DNA from: Selaginella tamariscina
Taxonomy: Eukaryota > Streptophyta > Lycopodiopsida > Selaginellales > Selaginellaceae
Assembly: GCA_003024785.1 (NCBI GenBank)
Contig: PUQB01000273.1
Coordinates: 728,927-792,926 of the forward strand
DNA: 64,000 nucleotides
Reading direction: 5' to 3'
Shown: positions 47,061 to 57,621 of the stretch, one piece after another
How the letters are laid out: the number at the start of each line of letters is the position of its first letter
How positions within the stretch are numbered: the stretch's first letter is position 1
Program-made: the position numbers and the translations under genes
Notes under the pieces: model-generated
What the model saw: only the letters and a program-made list of their open reading frames with translations
Database searches by the model: none
What the model was told of the DNA's origin: nothing

Positions 47061-47526
47061 ACTCACTTCTTGACAAATCCCATAAGCAACTATAGTTTCA
47101 GAACTCTCGCCACAAGTTTGATCAAAGTCAACTACTCCCTTAACCTGTAACGTAAGCAATTAATGTCATAATGAGTTATTCCGATAATAATATAATACCT
47201 CTAGTATCATTGTAAGCACACACTAATTATTATGTGTAATAGTTATAATAATCACTTACAATGTCGCTAATGTACACGAAGTCTTCCGTTACCGACGAAA
47301 ACACCTGTTGAGAAGAAAAATAAGAATACACACACAATCACACACACACGGTATGATTGTGTATATATAGTATACCTTTTGTATGATGTTGAGCTTCGAG
47401 ATTTCCATTCGATCATGTCGACTAGACAAAAATGCTGCCAACATCTGTCTGATTTCCAGGAGAGCATTGACACTCTGAAGTGCCACAGTTATCAATAAAC
47501 ACACACACGTACCGCATGCACAGATG

Positions 47527-47579
<53 letters not shown>

Positions 47580-49831
47580 GTGTGTTGTATGATGATGAAG
47601 TACTTACTTTCAGAAACGAGGACCAGTCATTAGAAGTTGAGAGAAAACTTGGAGACGAAAATTTCTGCATAAAACAGTCTTATTAACGATATGTATGTAT
47701 AGACGTACGTAATACTGCTTAGAGGCATGTAGATATGTCTGTGTTTCTATGTATGTATATACACATCTAGTATGAATATCTTACTTGTAAGAGGCGAGGG
47801 ATATTCTTCACTTGCTTCATTGTGTTTTGAAGTGCCTGTGTTAACTCGTTCGATGTCTTCAGCACTGAAATCTTTTTATAAAATCGGATATTCCTAAAGT
47901 GCAAAAGGAATACACTTTGTACGAAAGGATACGGTATCCAGGCGATCGTTGAGAACATTAATGTCCAATATTGGTCGTAAGAACCAACTCCTACGCACAT
48001 ATATACACATAAAATAGATGATACTCACACATAATATAACTGTTTTAGTAAACAGTCCTGTATTGTACATAAAAATAGCATATGTGAAAAAACTTATATC
48101 TAAGTACATATATATAGTTGTATATCTAAATACATATATACATCATATCTGTACATACATAATATTTGTACCTTAAGAGCCTCCGACCCATGAGCGTCAC
48201 GCACTAGAACAAAAACAGTTAATGCAATTTTAGAAAGACGTATCAATAGACATTAAGTTTATCTACAATACTTAATACTTATACATATGCATGAAATGTG
48301 TATATTTATGTATCGCATTGCACACATCTACCTTGTTAAACATTCCAAAAACAGAAAACCTGGTAAAGTGTACACCGTTAGATACGTAGATACATCACTT
48401 TGTGTGTGTGTATGCGGTGTATGCTCACCCTTCTTTAGGCTTGCCAATCCCCATATGGCTAGGATGCTTGTCAACTTGGAAAATCTGGAGAGCGTCGTAT
48501 GTAACAGCATCTACGTTCAGAAAACCGTTTCTACATATGGTATAGGATAAACATGTTAACAGAATAAATCTAAATGTCTGTGTGTATATATGTGTGTATG
48601 TGAGTACATGTGTCTATAAGGATACAAAGAGATCTCTGAGATGTTCAAAATCTGAACAGGCGATATATCCCTCTCTTCTTCAGGTCTATCTACAACAAGC
48701 TCTTGTTGTAGTATAGCTAAAAGTCCCCCAGCAGCACGCACTTGCACATCACTTTCAAGGTTCATTAGGGTGTTTAACTGCAACGTCAAACTTAGTTAAC
48801 CCGCGCGCGCGCGCGCGCGTGTATGTGTGTGTGAGAGAGAGAGAGCAAATACTTACAAAGTGAATCTTTTCTTTATGTTGCAAATCTTGGGGCATTTCAG
48901 ATAGCTGGAGATTGATGAGTCTGTAAATAGAAAAATTAGTTTACAACAGAATGAAACGATAGTAATTATTGATTATTAATTATCATTATCATTATTATTT
49001 ATTCATAAATTATTACTAGGAAATAATGGTATTAAGCACTACCTGTGCCAAGCTTGCTCGTAGCTGAAATATGAACTCTTCACCAGTTTGATTTCAATGT
49101 CTGGTGCATCTTCAGAAACTGTAAGAACCCGTGTGTGCCAATGTGTGCTAATATAATGCATGTATGTCAAACCTTTCTGACGAAGACACTCAATGAAATT
49201 CTCCTCCATTTTGGTGCTAGTGTAAATTGTAGTTGGCTGGGCTTGAAACTTCACTGCAAAATATCAAAGAATTAAATATAGAGCACACACACGTATATAC
49301 ACGTGTATGTATACACACATATACATGTCTGTGTATCTAAAAGAATCTTACTCAGGTGGATGGAAGGATATTCTGCATCTTCTTCTTCCCAGGCATCTGT
49401 CACATACATATTGCATGTGTCCAGTTCGTAGAAGGCCACACCAACTCTGTCAAAATAGAACATGTATACATTCACACATACATACATATAAATTATATAC
49501 ATAAGTATATATATTATCAATTAATGAAATTTACCTGCAGCCTTGTGTGATGCACGCCATGTACACCTGACATATATATAAAATAAGCGCTTTTAAGTCT
49601 TATATGTATCTGTTTATAATATGTATCATAGCTCGTACTACACGCACACGCACACACGCACACACGCACACACGCACACAGAGTCTTCTGTATATATTCC
49701 GCATTTTTTATTTAGTTCATCTTTCAGGAAACTATGCAACAAAATGGAGAACAACACAACCACGCACGCACGCATGGAAACGCACATGTAAATGTCACAG
49801 ACACATATACCTGTTCTGAAGGATCCGCCAT
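43644..49831 (-). CDS. MSH5: MutS homologue MSH5, meiotic crossover protein, complete (33 exons)
   Basis: Exons (plus-strand positions, 5' to 3' of the gene): 49811-49831, 49535-49566, 49352-49446, 49173-49253, 49043-49118, 48857-48920, 48626-48777, 48429-48530, 48332-48359, 48172-48203, 47923-47990, 47785-47864, 47608-47664, 47376-47474, 47260-47304, 47067-47144, 46885-46935, 46747-46816, 46609-46679, 46425-46524, 46228-46324, 46009-46098, 45872-45936, 45615-45673, 45363-45529, 45063-45124, 44887-44948, 44784-44837, 44607-44698, 44522-44553, 44299-44322, 44031-44146, 43644-43724. All borders are GT-AG and the sum is 2403 bases, 800 codons plus stop, near the usual MSH5 length. Start: MADPSEQVYMACITQGCRVG. 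ATPase: TGPNYSGKSIYIKQ (Walker A), GSFVPADEA, LCLIDEFGSGT (Walker B; plant MSH5 commonly has GKGT), ACTHFSEL. MSH5 pairs with MSH4 as MutS-gamma in the nucleus and stabilises meiotic recombination intermediates. Introns hold CA, GA and CG microsatellites. Confidence 0.95.
48802..48819. repeat. (CG)9 tract inside an MSH5 intron
   Basis: A run of alternating C and G is followed by TG and GA repeats. It lies in the intron between exons 6 and 7. Alternating CG/TG tracts favour Z-DNA and are unusual in an AT-rich plant genome. Confidence 0.9.
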
Positions 49832-49845
49832 AGCCAGGGTGTGAT

Positions 49846-49862
49846 AAACCCTAAACCCTAAC
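49846..49862 (-). promoter_or_regulatory. Telobox pair upstream of MSH5
   Basis: AAACCCTAAACCCTAACC lies about 15 bases upstream of the MSH5 start codon. Teloboxes (AAACCCTA) in plant promoters bind telobox-binding factors and recruit Polycomb or growth-linked regulators. Only two units are present, so it is not a telomere. Confidence 0.6.
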
Positions 49863-51384
49863 CATTCATTTTGTATATTAGTTCATAATATATGTTGTTT
49901 CTATGTAATTAATCAAAATAATCTTTAAATTTTAAGACTTCAATAAGAGTCTCTTTAAACTTATAATAGTATATTCCTAACGTTATATTCATTTACAACC
50001 CTAAAACTATTGAATAAACATTTTTATTAATTTGAATAATTAGTGTATATTTAAATTAATTTTTATTTTATAAATAATTACATTTTTACTATTGATACAT
50101 CTGAACTGATGATTGTCAGTTAAACTTTAAATCTTAAATTTATTAATAAGTTATTACATTAGTGGATATAAATATAATTATATTAATTTGTTAAAATGTG
50201 ATAATTATTTCTATAGTTATGAACTTAATTAATACTAATTAAAATTCAGCTTTTAAAATAAAAACATAATGTTACTTTTTAGTATTCCAATAAACTATTC
50301 AAGAACTAAGAAAATCGTAAACTAACATTTGATTTATTTAATTAATTAATAAAATATTAACTTTCATATTAATATTATCATGACATCAAAAGTGTTATAT
50401 CAACCTTATGTTTGAAATATATTTCATAATTTAGTTAAACTTCTAACATGTGTAAAATATTTTTTTCATTTATTAATTAACTTAAAAACATATTTCAAAT
50501 TATAATACTAATGTACTTCATATTAAAGTGTTGGACTTAAATCCCCTTTTCAAGTTTTCATATTTCATTATTATGGCCATTCTACCATGTCATAACCAAC
50601 TTCAATATTGAGTGTTTCTTTTCCAATATTCAACAGATATTATATAATACTTTATAATTAATGATAATCATAAAAAATTTAAAGTATAAATATTTTAGTA
50701 TATAAAGATAGGAAACCTCATATTCTTGAGTCATATATGGAACTGTAAACCCTAGACTTTAACAACAGAACTATCAAGAAGGAAGACCAACTTCTTGTGC
50801 TAATTAAGCATTTCAACATTGTATTTTCATGAATATCAAACTAAAAAGAACAACATCAAACCCTATTAAAAAATTTGCTTTCCAATGTTACAAAGAATCA
50901 ACAATATATATTTTGTATATTTATCGAGTACAAACATTCGTGATGATGCAAAGTCAAAGCTGATTTAGTAATGTCAACTTTCAAATCACCTCAATGTCAA
51001 TTCTTTAAGAAGGCACATGCACCACAACCTTCACATGCTGATAAAGAACTTGAATCATCAATCCCCACGCATTATAAATCTTCAACTTAAAGAGTTAATA
51101 ATGAAATGCATATGTGTGTGTCGAGCGCTTTTACCATGTAAATTCTTCTATACTCAATAAATTAGAAATATAATGTTTATTATTAACATTTCCATTTCTG
51201 GTATATCACACCATCTATCCTCACATGCACTAATAGTAGAAGTGCAATTTTAATCTCTTTTTTGCCACAAGCTATTATCCCAAGCCTCCCTCTAAGCATG
51301 CACTCTAAGTTCAATGTTAGTTAGCTTAGCTAACTTAGTTAAAGTAACTAAGGTTTCATATTATACTTGTTCAAACAAGTGACT
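49863..51384. other. AT-rich stretch, upstream flank of MSH5
   Basis: Long A/T-rich sequence with no open frame of note. It may contain the MSH5 promoter, but no further element can be assigned. Confidence 0.5.
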
Positions 51385-53045
51385 TTTATTTTTATTTTGA
51401 AGTTGATTATTATTACTTACTGAACTATGTGACGAACCCTAGATGTAGTGAGAAACAACCCCACTTAATGCACTTAGGTGTTTAGGGGGTAATCTAACTA
51501 GCTATAATTAAATATTTTGAGAAACTCTAAATAAAAGTAAAACTTACCTTCTAAAAAACTCTCCCTCGATTTTGACGTCCCAATTAAGTTTTTCGATTAA
51601 TTCTAATGAGTACAACATGTTAAATAGGGTTAGGAACACCCCTAAGGTTGACCTAACCCTAGGGTTGCCCTAACCCACATCCTAAATCCCCACCCCCTCG
51701 AGTAGAGTAGAAGTTAGGCTCATTTTATTAATAAAAAGGCTGGCATTCCATGCTAGCCCATTTACAAATAGGAAAAGAGAGGGGTGGAGGGTGGGGGCTT
51801 TGTCATGTAAATAAGGTAATGTATATATAGTGAAAGTTCATGGGTTTATTACTGAGCTCGTTATTCTTTTAACAGTGCAAGCTTTAACTTGTGTCATCGT
51901 GACATAATTCTTTGTTGTGTTGCCTTAACTTCCAGATAATAGGGGTACCTCCCACCTTCATGGTAGCCTACCCTTAACATTGGCAAATCCATGCTTAGAA
52001 GGTCCCATGCTTGGAAGGTCTTGCCAAACTACACATTCCAAGGGTCAAAGGTTAAGACATGTTTCCAACCTCCTCCTTCACATCAAGTTAAGAGTAGCAC
52101 TCACGGCTAAGTAGGGCATATCTATGTCTTTGTCCAACTATGGGTGTGAGATCTTGGTTGATAAGTTTTCTTTATCCAATTCTTGAGGGTTCATTCTAGA
52201 GTTAGCATTTGAGAGTCACATTTGTGGCACATTATGTAACTCTTGAATCTAAGGGGCTATGGCATGATAGATAGCCTACATATTGAAAAACAATGTCACA
52301 TAAAGATGTAACACTATACTAGATGGCACATTGTGCAACGCCAAAGGCACATCCTTTGGGATTGTCTCAAGGGCTCAATGCTAAGGGGTTGGATATTTTA
52401 GCAAGCAGGCATGTTTATGCGCACATTAAGGTGTTAAGCTTTATGCACAAGGGAGGTTAGGTCTCTTAACTTGATGTACTATTGGCACACTCGATTAAGG
52501 AGGGTCTTCTTTTTGGGATCTAAGGGTTAAACAACTTAAGCTCGTTGGCAAGAACCCATTTGTGAGACACTTCATAAGGTTGTGTATTTAGGATGATCCA
52601 AACCTAACCTTGGGAAATTTGCTTAGCAGAACACTTGTGTCCTCACTAAGTACTAGCTAGTCATACCCTAATTTTAGGGCTAGTACTTAGTGAGGACACA
52701 ATTGTTTTATTAAGTAAACCCCATAAGGCTAGGTTTGAACAACCCTAAGCACGTGTCACAAGGAGCTCATGCTAATGAATTAATACATTTAATTACGAGA
52801 CTTAATCTTTTTTAAGCATATGCCTAAGGCTTAACACCCTGATATGAACATAAGTATGCCAACTTGTTAAGATATCCAATCCTTCGGTATTAAACTCGTG
52901 ACACAATCTCAAAAGTTGTGCCTTAGGTGCTATACTATGTGCCATCTAGCCTAGTGTCACATGTTTATGCAACATTCTTTCCAAGACATTGGTTATCTTG
53001 TTATAACCCCTTAAACTCAAGAACTACACATGGTGTCACAATAGA
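51385..53045. repeat. Second copy of the long LTR, followed by its own inverted part (foldback)
   Basis: 51385-52675 matches 41140-42345 in the same orientation (CCCTAGATGTAGTGAGAAA, ACTTAGGTGTTTAGGGG, then GTGCAAGCTTTAACTTGTGTC), with many substitutions. At 52650-52705 sits a tight palindrome, GTCCTCACTAAGTACTAGC and GCTAGTACTTAGTGAGGAC. The next 340 bases (to about 53045) are the diverged reverse complement of 52210-52650. So an LTR relic has been inverted and joined to itself. Confidence 0.65.
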
Positions 53046-53811
53046 TGCCAACCCTAGAACCTATCACGACCCGATACAGGATACAGGATTCTAGATACAG
53101 GATACGGGTTGCAGGATATTCCTACAGGATATTCTTACAGGGATTCCGGATATAAGATACAGGTTGCAGAATATTCCTACAGGGATTCTGGATACAGGAT
53201 ACAGGTTGCAGGATATTCCTACAGGATATGCCACAAGATATGCCTAGAGGATAAGGGACATGTGGACTCATCTTAGCCTCTGCATGCATGCAGCCACTTT
53301 TACATGCATGCAACCACTTTTAGCACTCATGCCTAGATTAGCTCTTGGAGTTGTGAGCATAAAAGCTTTGACCTAATTGTTGTACAATTAGTTACTATCA
53401 ACACCAGTCTTTACTACGATCAATCTTGTCTTGTCTTATTCTTGTTTTGCTTCTTGTTCTCTCCTTGTTTCGCTCCTAGATCCTGTCTTGCTCCTGTCTT
53501 GCTCTCGGATCCTGTCCTATTCCTGTCTTGTTCTTGGATCCTGTCCTACGCCTTCTTGTCTTGCTCCGAATCCTATCATGTTCTTGTCTTGCTCTTGGAT
53601 CCTGTCCTGCGCTTGGTCTTGCTTCGGAGTTCCTAGTTCCTGTCCTGCTCCTGAGTCAAGCCTTCTTGTTCTTGAAATCCTGCTCTCTTCCTGGTTCCTG
53701 GATCATGGCTTAACAATTTGATAGTAACTAATTTCATAGCTCTCCGTTTTTCAGCTACTTTTTTTTCCTTGATTCTTTTCCTTCGTTTTCCTCCTTTTTC
53801 TTTCATAGATC

Positions 53812-54530
53812 ATGACTGATTTTGAGCACTTTCAACGCGAGCACCAAATGTTGCTTCATGAGCTGGCCACTTTGCGCCAAGTGGTCACCGATCTGCAAGG
53901 TTCCACCAATGCGGTGCATGCAGCTGCTGATGCATCCTCCAAGGCTGCTACGCAGGCTTTCTCTCAGGCATCGATGGTTCCCTCTTCATCGAACTTTTCT
54001 TTGGAGCCAAAGATCAGCATGCCAGAAAAGTTCAGTGGCAATCGTGTTGATTTCCAAGGTTTCTTGAATCAGATCCGGCTCTTGATCCGCATGCAACCAC
54101 GCCGCTACTCAACTGATGCACAAAAGGTGGGTCTTTTAACATCCTTACTAAGTGGATGTCCACGGGCTTGGGTTGCCCCCTTGCTGGAGCGTGACGACCC
54201 ATTGATGGAAGACTTTAAAGGTTTCATGGCTGCCTTTAAAGCCTGCTTTGGAGATCCTGATAAGTACCGTTCCACATGCACGAAGTTACGGAAGCTCACT
54301 CAAGGATCCCGACCAGCTTCCGTCTATGCACCGAATTTCAGCAACTTTGCACGAACATTCCATGGGACGAGACTGCATTGATCAAACACTTCCGTTTTGG
54401 GTTGAGGAATGATGTGAAGGACCTTCTCCTTACGTTACTGGATGCCCAAACATTAGCGGAGATCATGCAACAAGCTATTCGTTGTAACAATCGTTTATTC
54501 GAGCATCGTCAGGAAAGATCTCGTCAGTAG
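53812..54530 (+). pseudogene. Gag polyprotein of the chromovirus half (one frameshift)
   Basis: Starts MTDFEHFQREHQMLLHELAT with a coiled-coil-like N-terminus. It continues EPKISMPEKFSGNRVDFQGF, the usual start of the retrotransposon gag domain, then GCPRAWVAPLLE and FGDPDKYRSTCTKLRKL. After a frame change near 54330 it reads TALIKHFRFGLRNDVKDLL and MQQAIRCNNRLFEHRQERSR, and stops at 54530. A zinc knuckle should follow, but the next 100 bases are out of frame. Confidence 0.85.
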
Positions 54531-54839
54531 TTCCTGCAAACCAATCTTGTAGCTGTGGTACATGTTCCTGCACCACCTTCTAAAATAGTTCCTATGGAGG
54601 TTGAGAAATCCAAACGTGACTCTCTTTCTGTTGCTGAGAAGCAACGTCGCTGGTGAAGCAGGACACAAGGTGGCAAAATGTCCTATTAAAGCCAGAAAGT
54701 TTAAGACGCGTGAAGTTGAAGCTGAAGTTCAGTCGGAAAACTTCAATGTCTACTTCGTCTAGGAGCCGCGAAGTTGGACGTAAGTGCAGGCTCCATTGGT
54801 GCTGCTCATACCATTCCATCACTTAAGTTTCTTGTACAC

Positions 54840-56126
54840 ATTCATTAATAATCGAGAGCTCAAGGAGTTTGCCCTGTTAGACACTGGTGCAAATGCATGA
54901 CACTTTTGCAACTTAACATGGCATTTCGGTGGTGAAGTTGAAGCGTGCAGTTCCTATAGAGGTGGCCAATGGGCATCTGATTACTTCTGGCGTAGTTACC
55001 CATGTTACCGAACCTCTCTTTTGCAGTCATGGCACATTCAACTATTCAATTTCCTTCAACTTGATCAAGACTCGGTCAACTCCCATCATTTTTGGCATGC
55101 CATGGTTCGTTGTTGCAAATCCGCAAATCGACTGGAGGTCTAGGACGCTCACGTTTTCCTCTCTGGCAGCCAGGATCAATCTTGTACCTTCCTGCGTACA
55201 GGATACATCCTTAGTATCTTAGGCAGTACAGGCTACAGGATTGACCGTGCCTGTTCCTGTATCAGTGTTGAAGACTCCTCCTCAACAAGATTCACCTCAT
55301 GTCAGTTCCTCAGCACATCCGCAGGCTCTCTCCACTCCTGTAAGTTTTGCGATTTTCTATACAGGGTTCTTCCAATCCTGTATCAGTGTTGAAGGTTCCT
55401 CAATAGGATCCACCTCATGTTGGTTCATCAGCACACTCACAGGTTTTCCCCACTCCTACGCAACCACGGACTCCTATACAAGATTCTTCCAATCCTGTAC
55501 ACTCGTCAACATCCACACATGTTTTTTCCAATCCCATCTCTTTTTGTTACTCTATTTCTGTTCCACCCCCCAAGATCCTTCCTCTTTTTCAGTCACAGCT
55601 CCCTCCTTCTCCTCTCTGAGTTCTTACCACTACCATGCATGAACTTGCCACTGATCCTACTCCTTTCCACCTTTTTGCCTTTCAAGTAACTCCTACGTCC
55701 TCTTCTACCTTTCCTGTGTCTGACTCTCCTGTTTTTCAATCTCCTTCTCCTTCTCCTCCTTCTTCCTTACCATCCAAGTATCACTCCTTTTAGGACGTTT
55801 TTGACAAGCATAGGGTTGCAGTTCTTCCTGTTCACAGGTCCTACGACTGTCCTATTGATCTTGCGGAAGGAAAGACTCCACCGTTCGGACCGATTTATGC
55901 ATTGTCACCCACAGAGTTGAAGGTTCTTCGTCAGTACATCGAGGACAACTTGGCATCCAACTTCATTTGACACTCGAAGTCCCCTACAGGAGCACCTATC
56001 TTTTTGTCAAGAAGAAGGATGGGAGTTTACGTTTGGTTGTGGACTACAGGGGTTTGAATCAAGTCACCATTCGGAATCGGTACTCATTGCCATTGATCCC
56101 GGAACTTCTCGATCAGCTGCGAGGAG
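54840..56126 (+). pseudogene. Protease and partial reverse transcriptase of the chromovirus half
   Basis: Protease-like: LLDTGANA near 54880, with a stop right after, then VKLKRAVPIEVANGHLIT and TPIIFGMPWFVVANPQIDW. A Pro/Ser-rich linker follows. [61 protein letters not shown] and [21 protein letters not shown], then sequence ends at the inverted LTR. The catalytic Y/F-x-DD block is missing. Confidence 0.85.
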
Positions 56127-56745
56127 TGTCAAGCCACGATTCAGGAACCAGGAAGGGAACAGGATTCCAAGGACATGAAGGCCTGACTCAGGAATAGGAC
56201 CGAGAGTAGGACAGGAACTGGAAATAGGAACAGGACGGATCTAAGAGCAAGACAGGATCAGGATAGGATCCGGGAGCAAGACAGGAACAGGACAGGATCC
56301 CGGAGCAGGATAGGAATCCAGGGGCAGGACATGAAACAGGAGCGAGACAGGAACAGGATAGGAACAAGACGAGAACAAGACAAGACGAAATTGATCGTAG
56401 TAAACTGGTGTTGATAGTAACTGATTATACAACAATTAGGTCGGAGCTTTTATGCTCACAACTCCAAGAGCTAATCTAGGCATGCATGCAAAGTGGTTGC
56501 ATGCACGCAAAAGTGTTGCCTGCATGCAGAGGCTAAGATGAGTCCACATGTCCCTTATCCTCTAGGCATATCCTGTGGCATATCCTGTAGGAATATCCTG
56601 CAACCGAATCCTGTGTCCGGAATCCTGGTAGGAATATCCTGTAGGAAAATCCTGCAACCCATATCCTGTATCCGGAATCCTGTAGGAAAGTCCTGCAACC
56701 CATGTCCTATATTCGGAATCATGTATTTTGTATCGGATCGTGACA
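56127..56745 (-). repeat. 3' LTR of a second chromovirus fragment, inverted relative to the first
   Basis: On the minus strand it runs TGTCACGATCCGATAC to GGCTTGACA and is the reverse complement of the 53062-53715 LTR type. Its TG...CA ends are intact. It is preceded on the minus strand by a purine tract, AGGGAGGAGGTGC. Confidence 0.85.
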
Positions 56746-56756
56746 GCACCTCCTCC

Positions 56757-57124
56757 CTAAAGACGAGTTCCACGAGTCTTGGGACCTGGTTTAGCAGAAT
56801 AATGCCGATGGAAGGCAGCAACCTTGGAAGAAGCATGGAGTAAGTTGGATGCAGGTTCCCAAGTGCGATCAGTAGGCAGGTACCCTTTCCAATCCACCAA
56901 GTATTGGAGTTGGTGACGATGAAGACGAGAGTCAAGGATGGCTGCGACTTCGTACTCAGGTTCCGTGTCAATGACCACAGGAGGGGAGGAGAAGAAACAC
57001 GACCGGGAAGAGAAGAAGGATGATACGGCTCCAACAAAAGGTGTGAACACAGTGTTAACATACAAAACTTTCCTGTGTGCAGAAAACACTGTTCACAGCG
57101 CAGGAAAAGCTTTGCAAGTTAAAG
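56757..57124 (-). pseudogene. Chromodomain end of a chromovirus integrase
   Basis: Minus strand: PPVVIDTEPEYEVAAILDSR, QLQYLVDWKGYLPTDRTWEP and VAAFHRHYSAKPGPKTRGTR, then stop at 56757. This is the chromodomain (Y/W aromatic cage, WEP) found at the end of chromovirus integrases, which targets heterochromatin. The rest of the integrase is missing because the LTR of the next element begins at 57125. It belongs to the same family as the left half. Confidence 0.85.
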
Positions 57125-57592
57125 TGTAGGGATTTCGTCCAATAGAGAGCTCTAGATATATACTTATTTCGTCTCTAAGGTCAAGGATAGGATTTTGCTT
57201 TGGCCATTGCCATGTATAAGCATTCACAATACCCATAAATATGCACTTGCATTACTATATGAATACAAAGAGATAGCAAGTGTGGAGACTTACTTCTCTC
57301 CCTAAGATACTCTCTCTCTCATGCATTGCTCTCCATAGCCTTCATAGCCTTCATAGTCTCTCTCTCTTCTGCCCTTCCTTGCCCTAACCGAATCCTGTCC
57401 TCCTCCAACCGTCATAACTGTCTGCTTCCTGCAACCGTAGGATCCTTCCTACCCTGTAGGATTTTCCTACTGCTGTAGGATTTTTCCTGTACACAGGATA
57501 TTTCCTACTACTACTTTCCTACAAGTTATTCCTCCACCGTAGGAAAGTCCTATGTATGCAGTTCCTACATGCTATATTTTTGGCCTCTAACA
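57125..57592 (-). repeat. 3' LTR of the right-edge element
   Basis: Minus strand TGTTAGAGGCCAAAAATATA to GAAATCCCTACA, about 468 bp. It contains CCTACTG/TAGGA repeats near 57450-57550. Confidence 0.8.
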
Positions 57593-57621
57593 CTATTCCC
57601 CACCTTGAATTTGCAGTGTCC

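Larger units (their letters stand above)
53062..56126 (+). mobile_element. 5' half of a Ty3/gypsy chromovirus (LTR, gag, protease, partial RT)
   Basis: The LTR runs 53062-53715 (TATCACGACCCGATACAGG to GGCTTAACA), with internal repeats of GGATATTCCTACAGGAT. Then follow gag, a protease-like part and the first part of RT. The element stops inside RT at 56126, where an inverted LTR of the same family begins. Confidence 0.8.

Noticed and set aside
49846..49862. A telomere or interstitial telomere array
   Set aside because: Only two units are present, next to the MSH5 start; this fits a promoter telobox.
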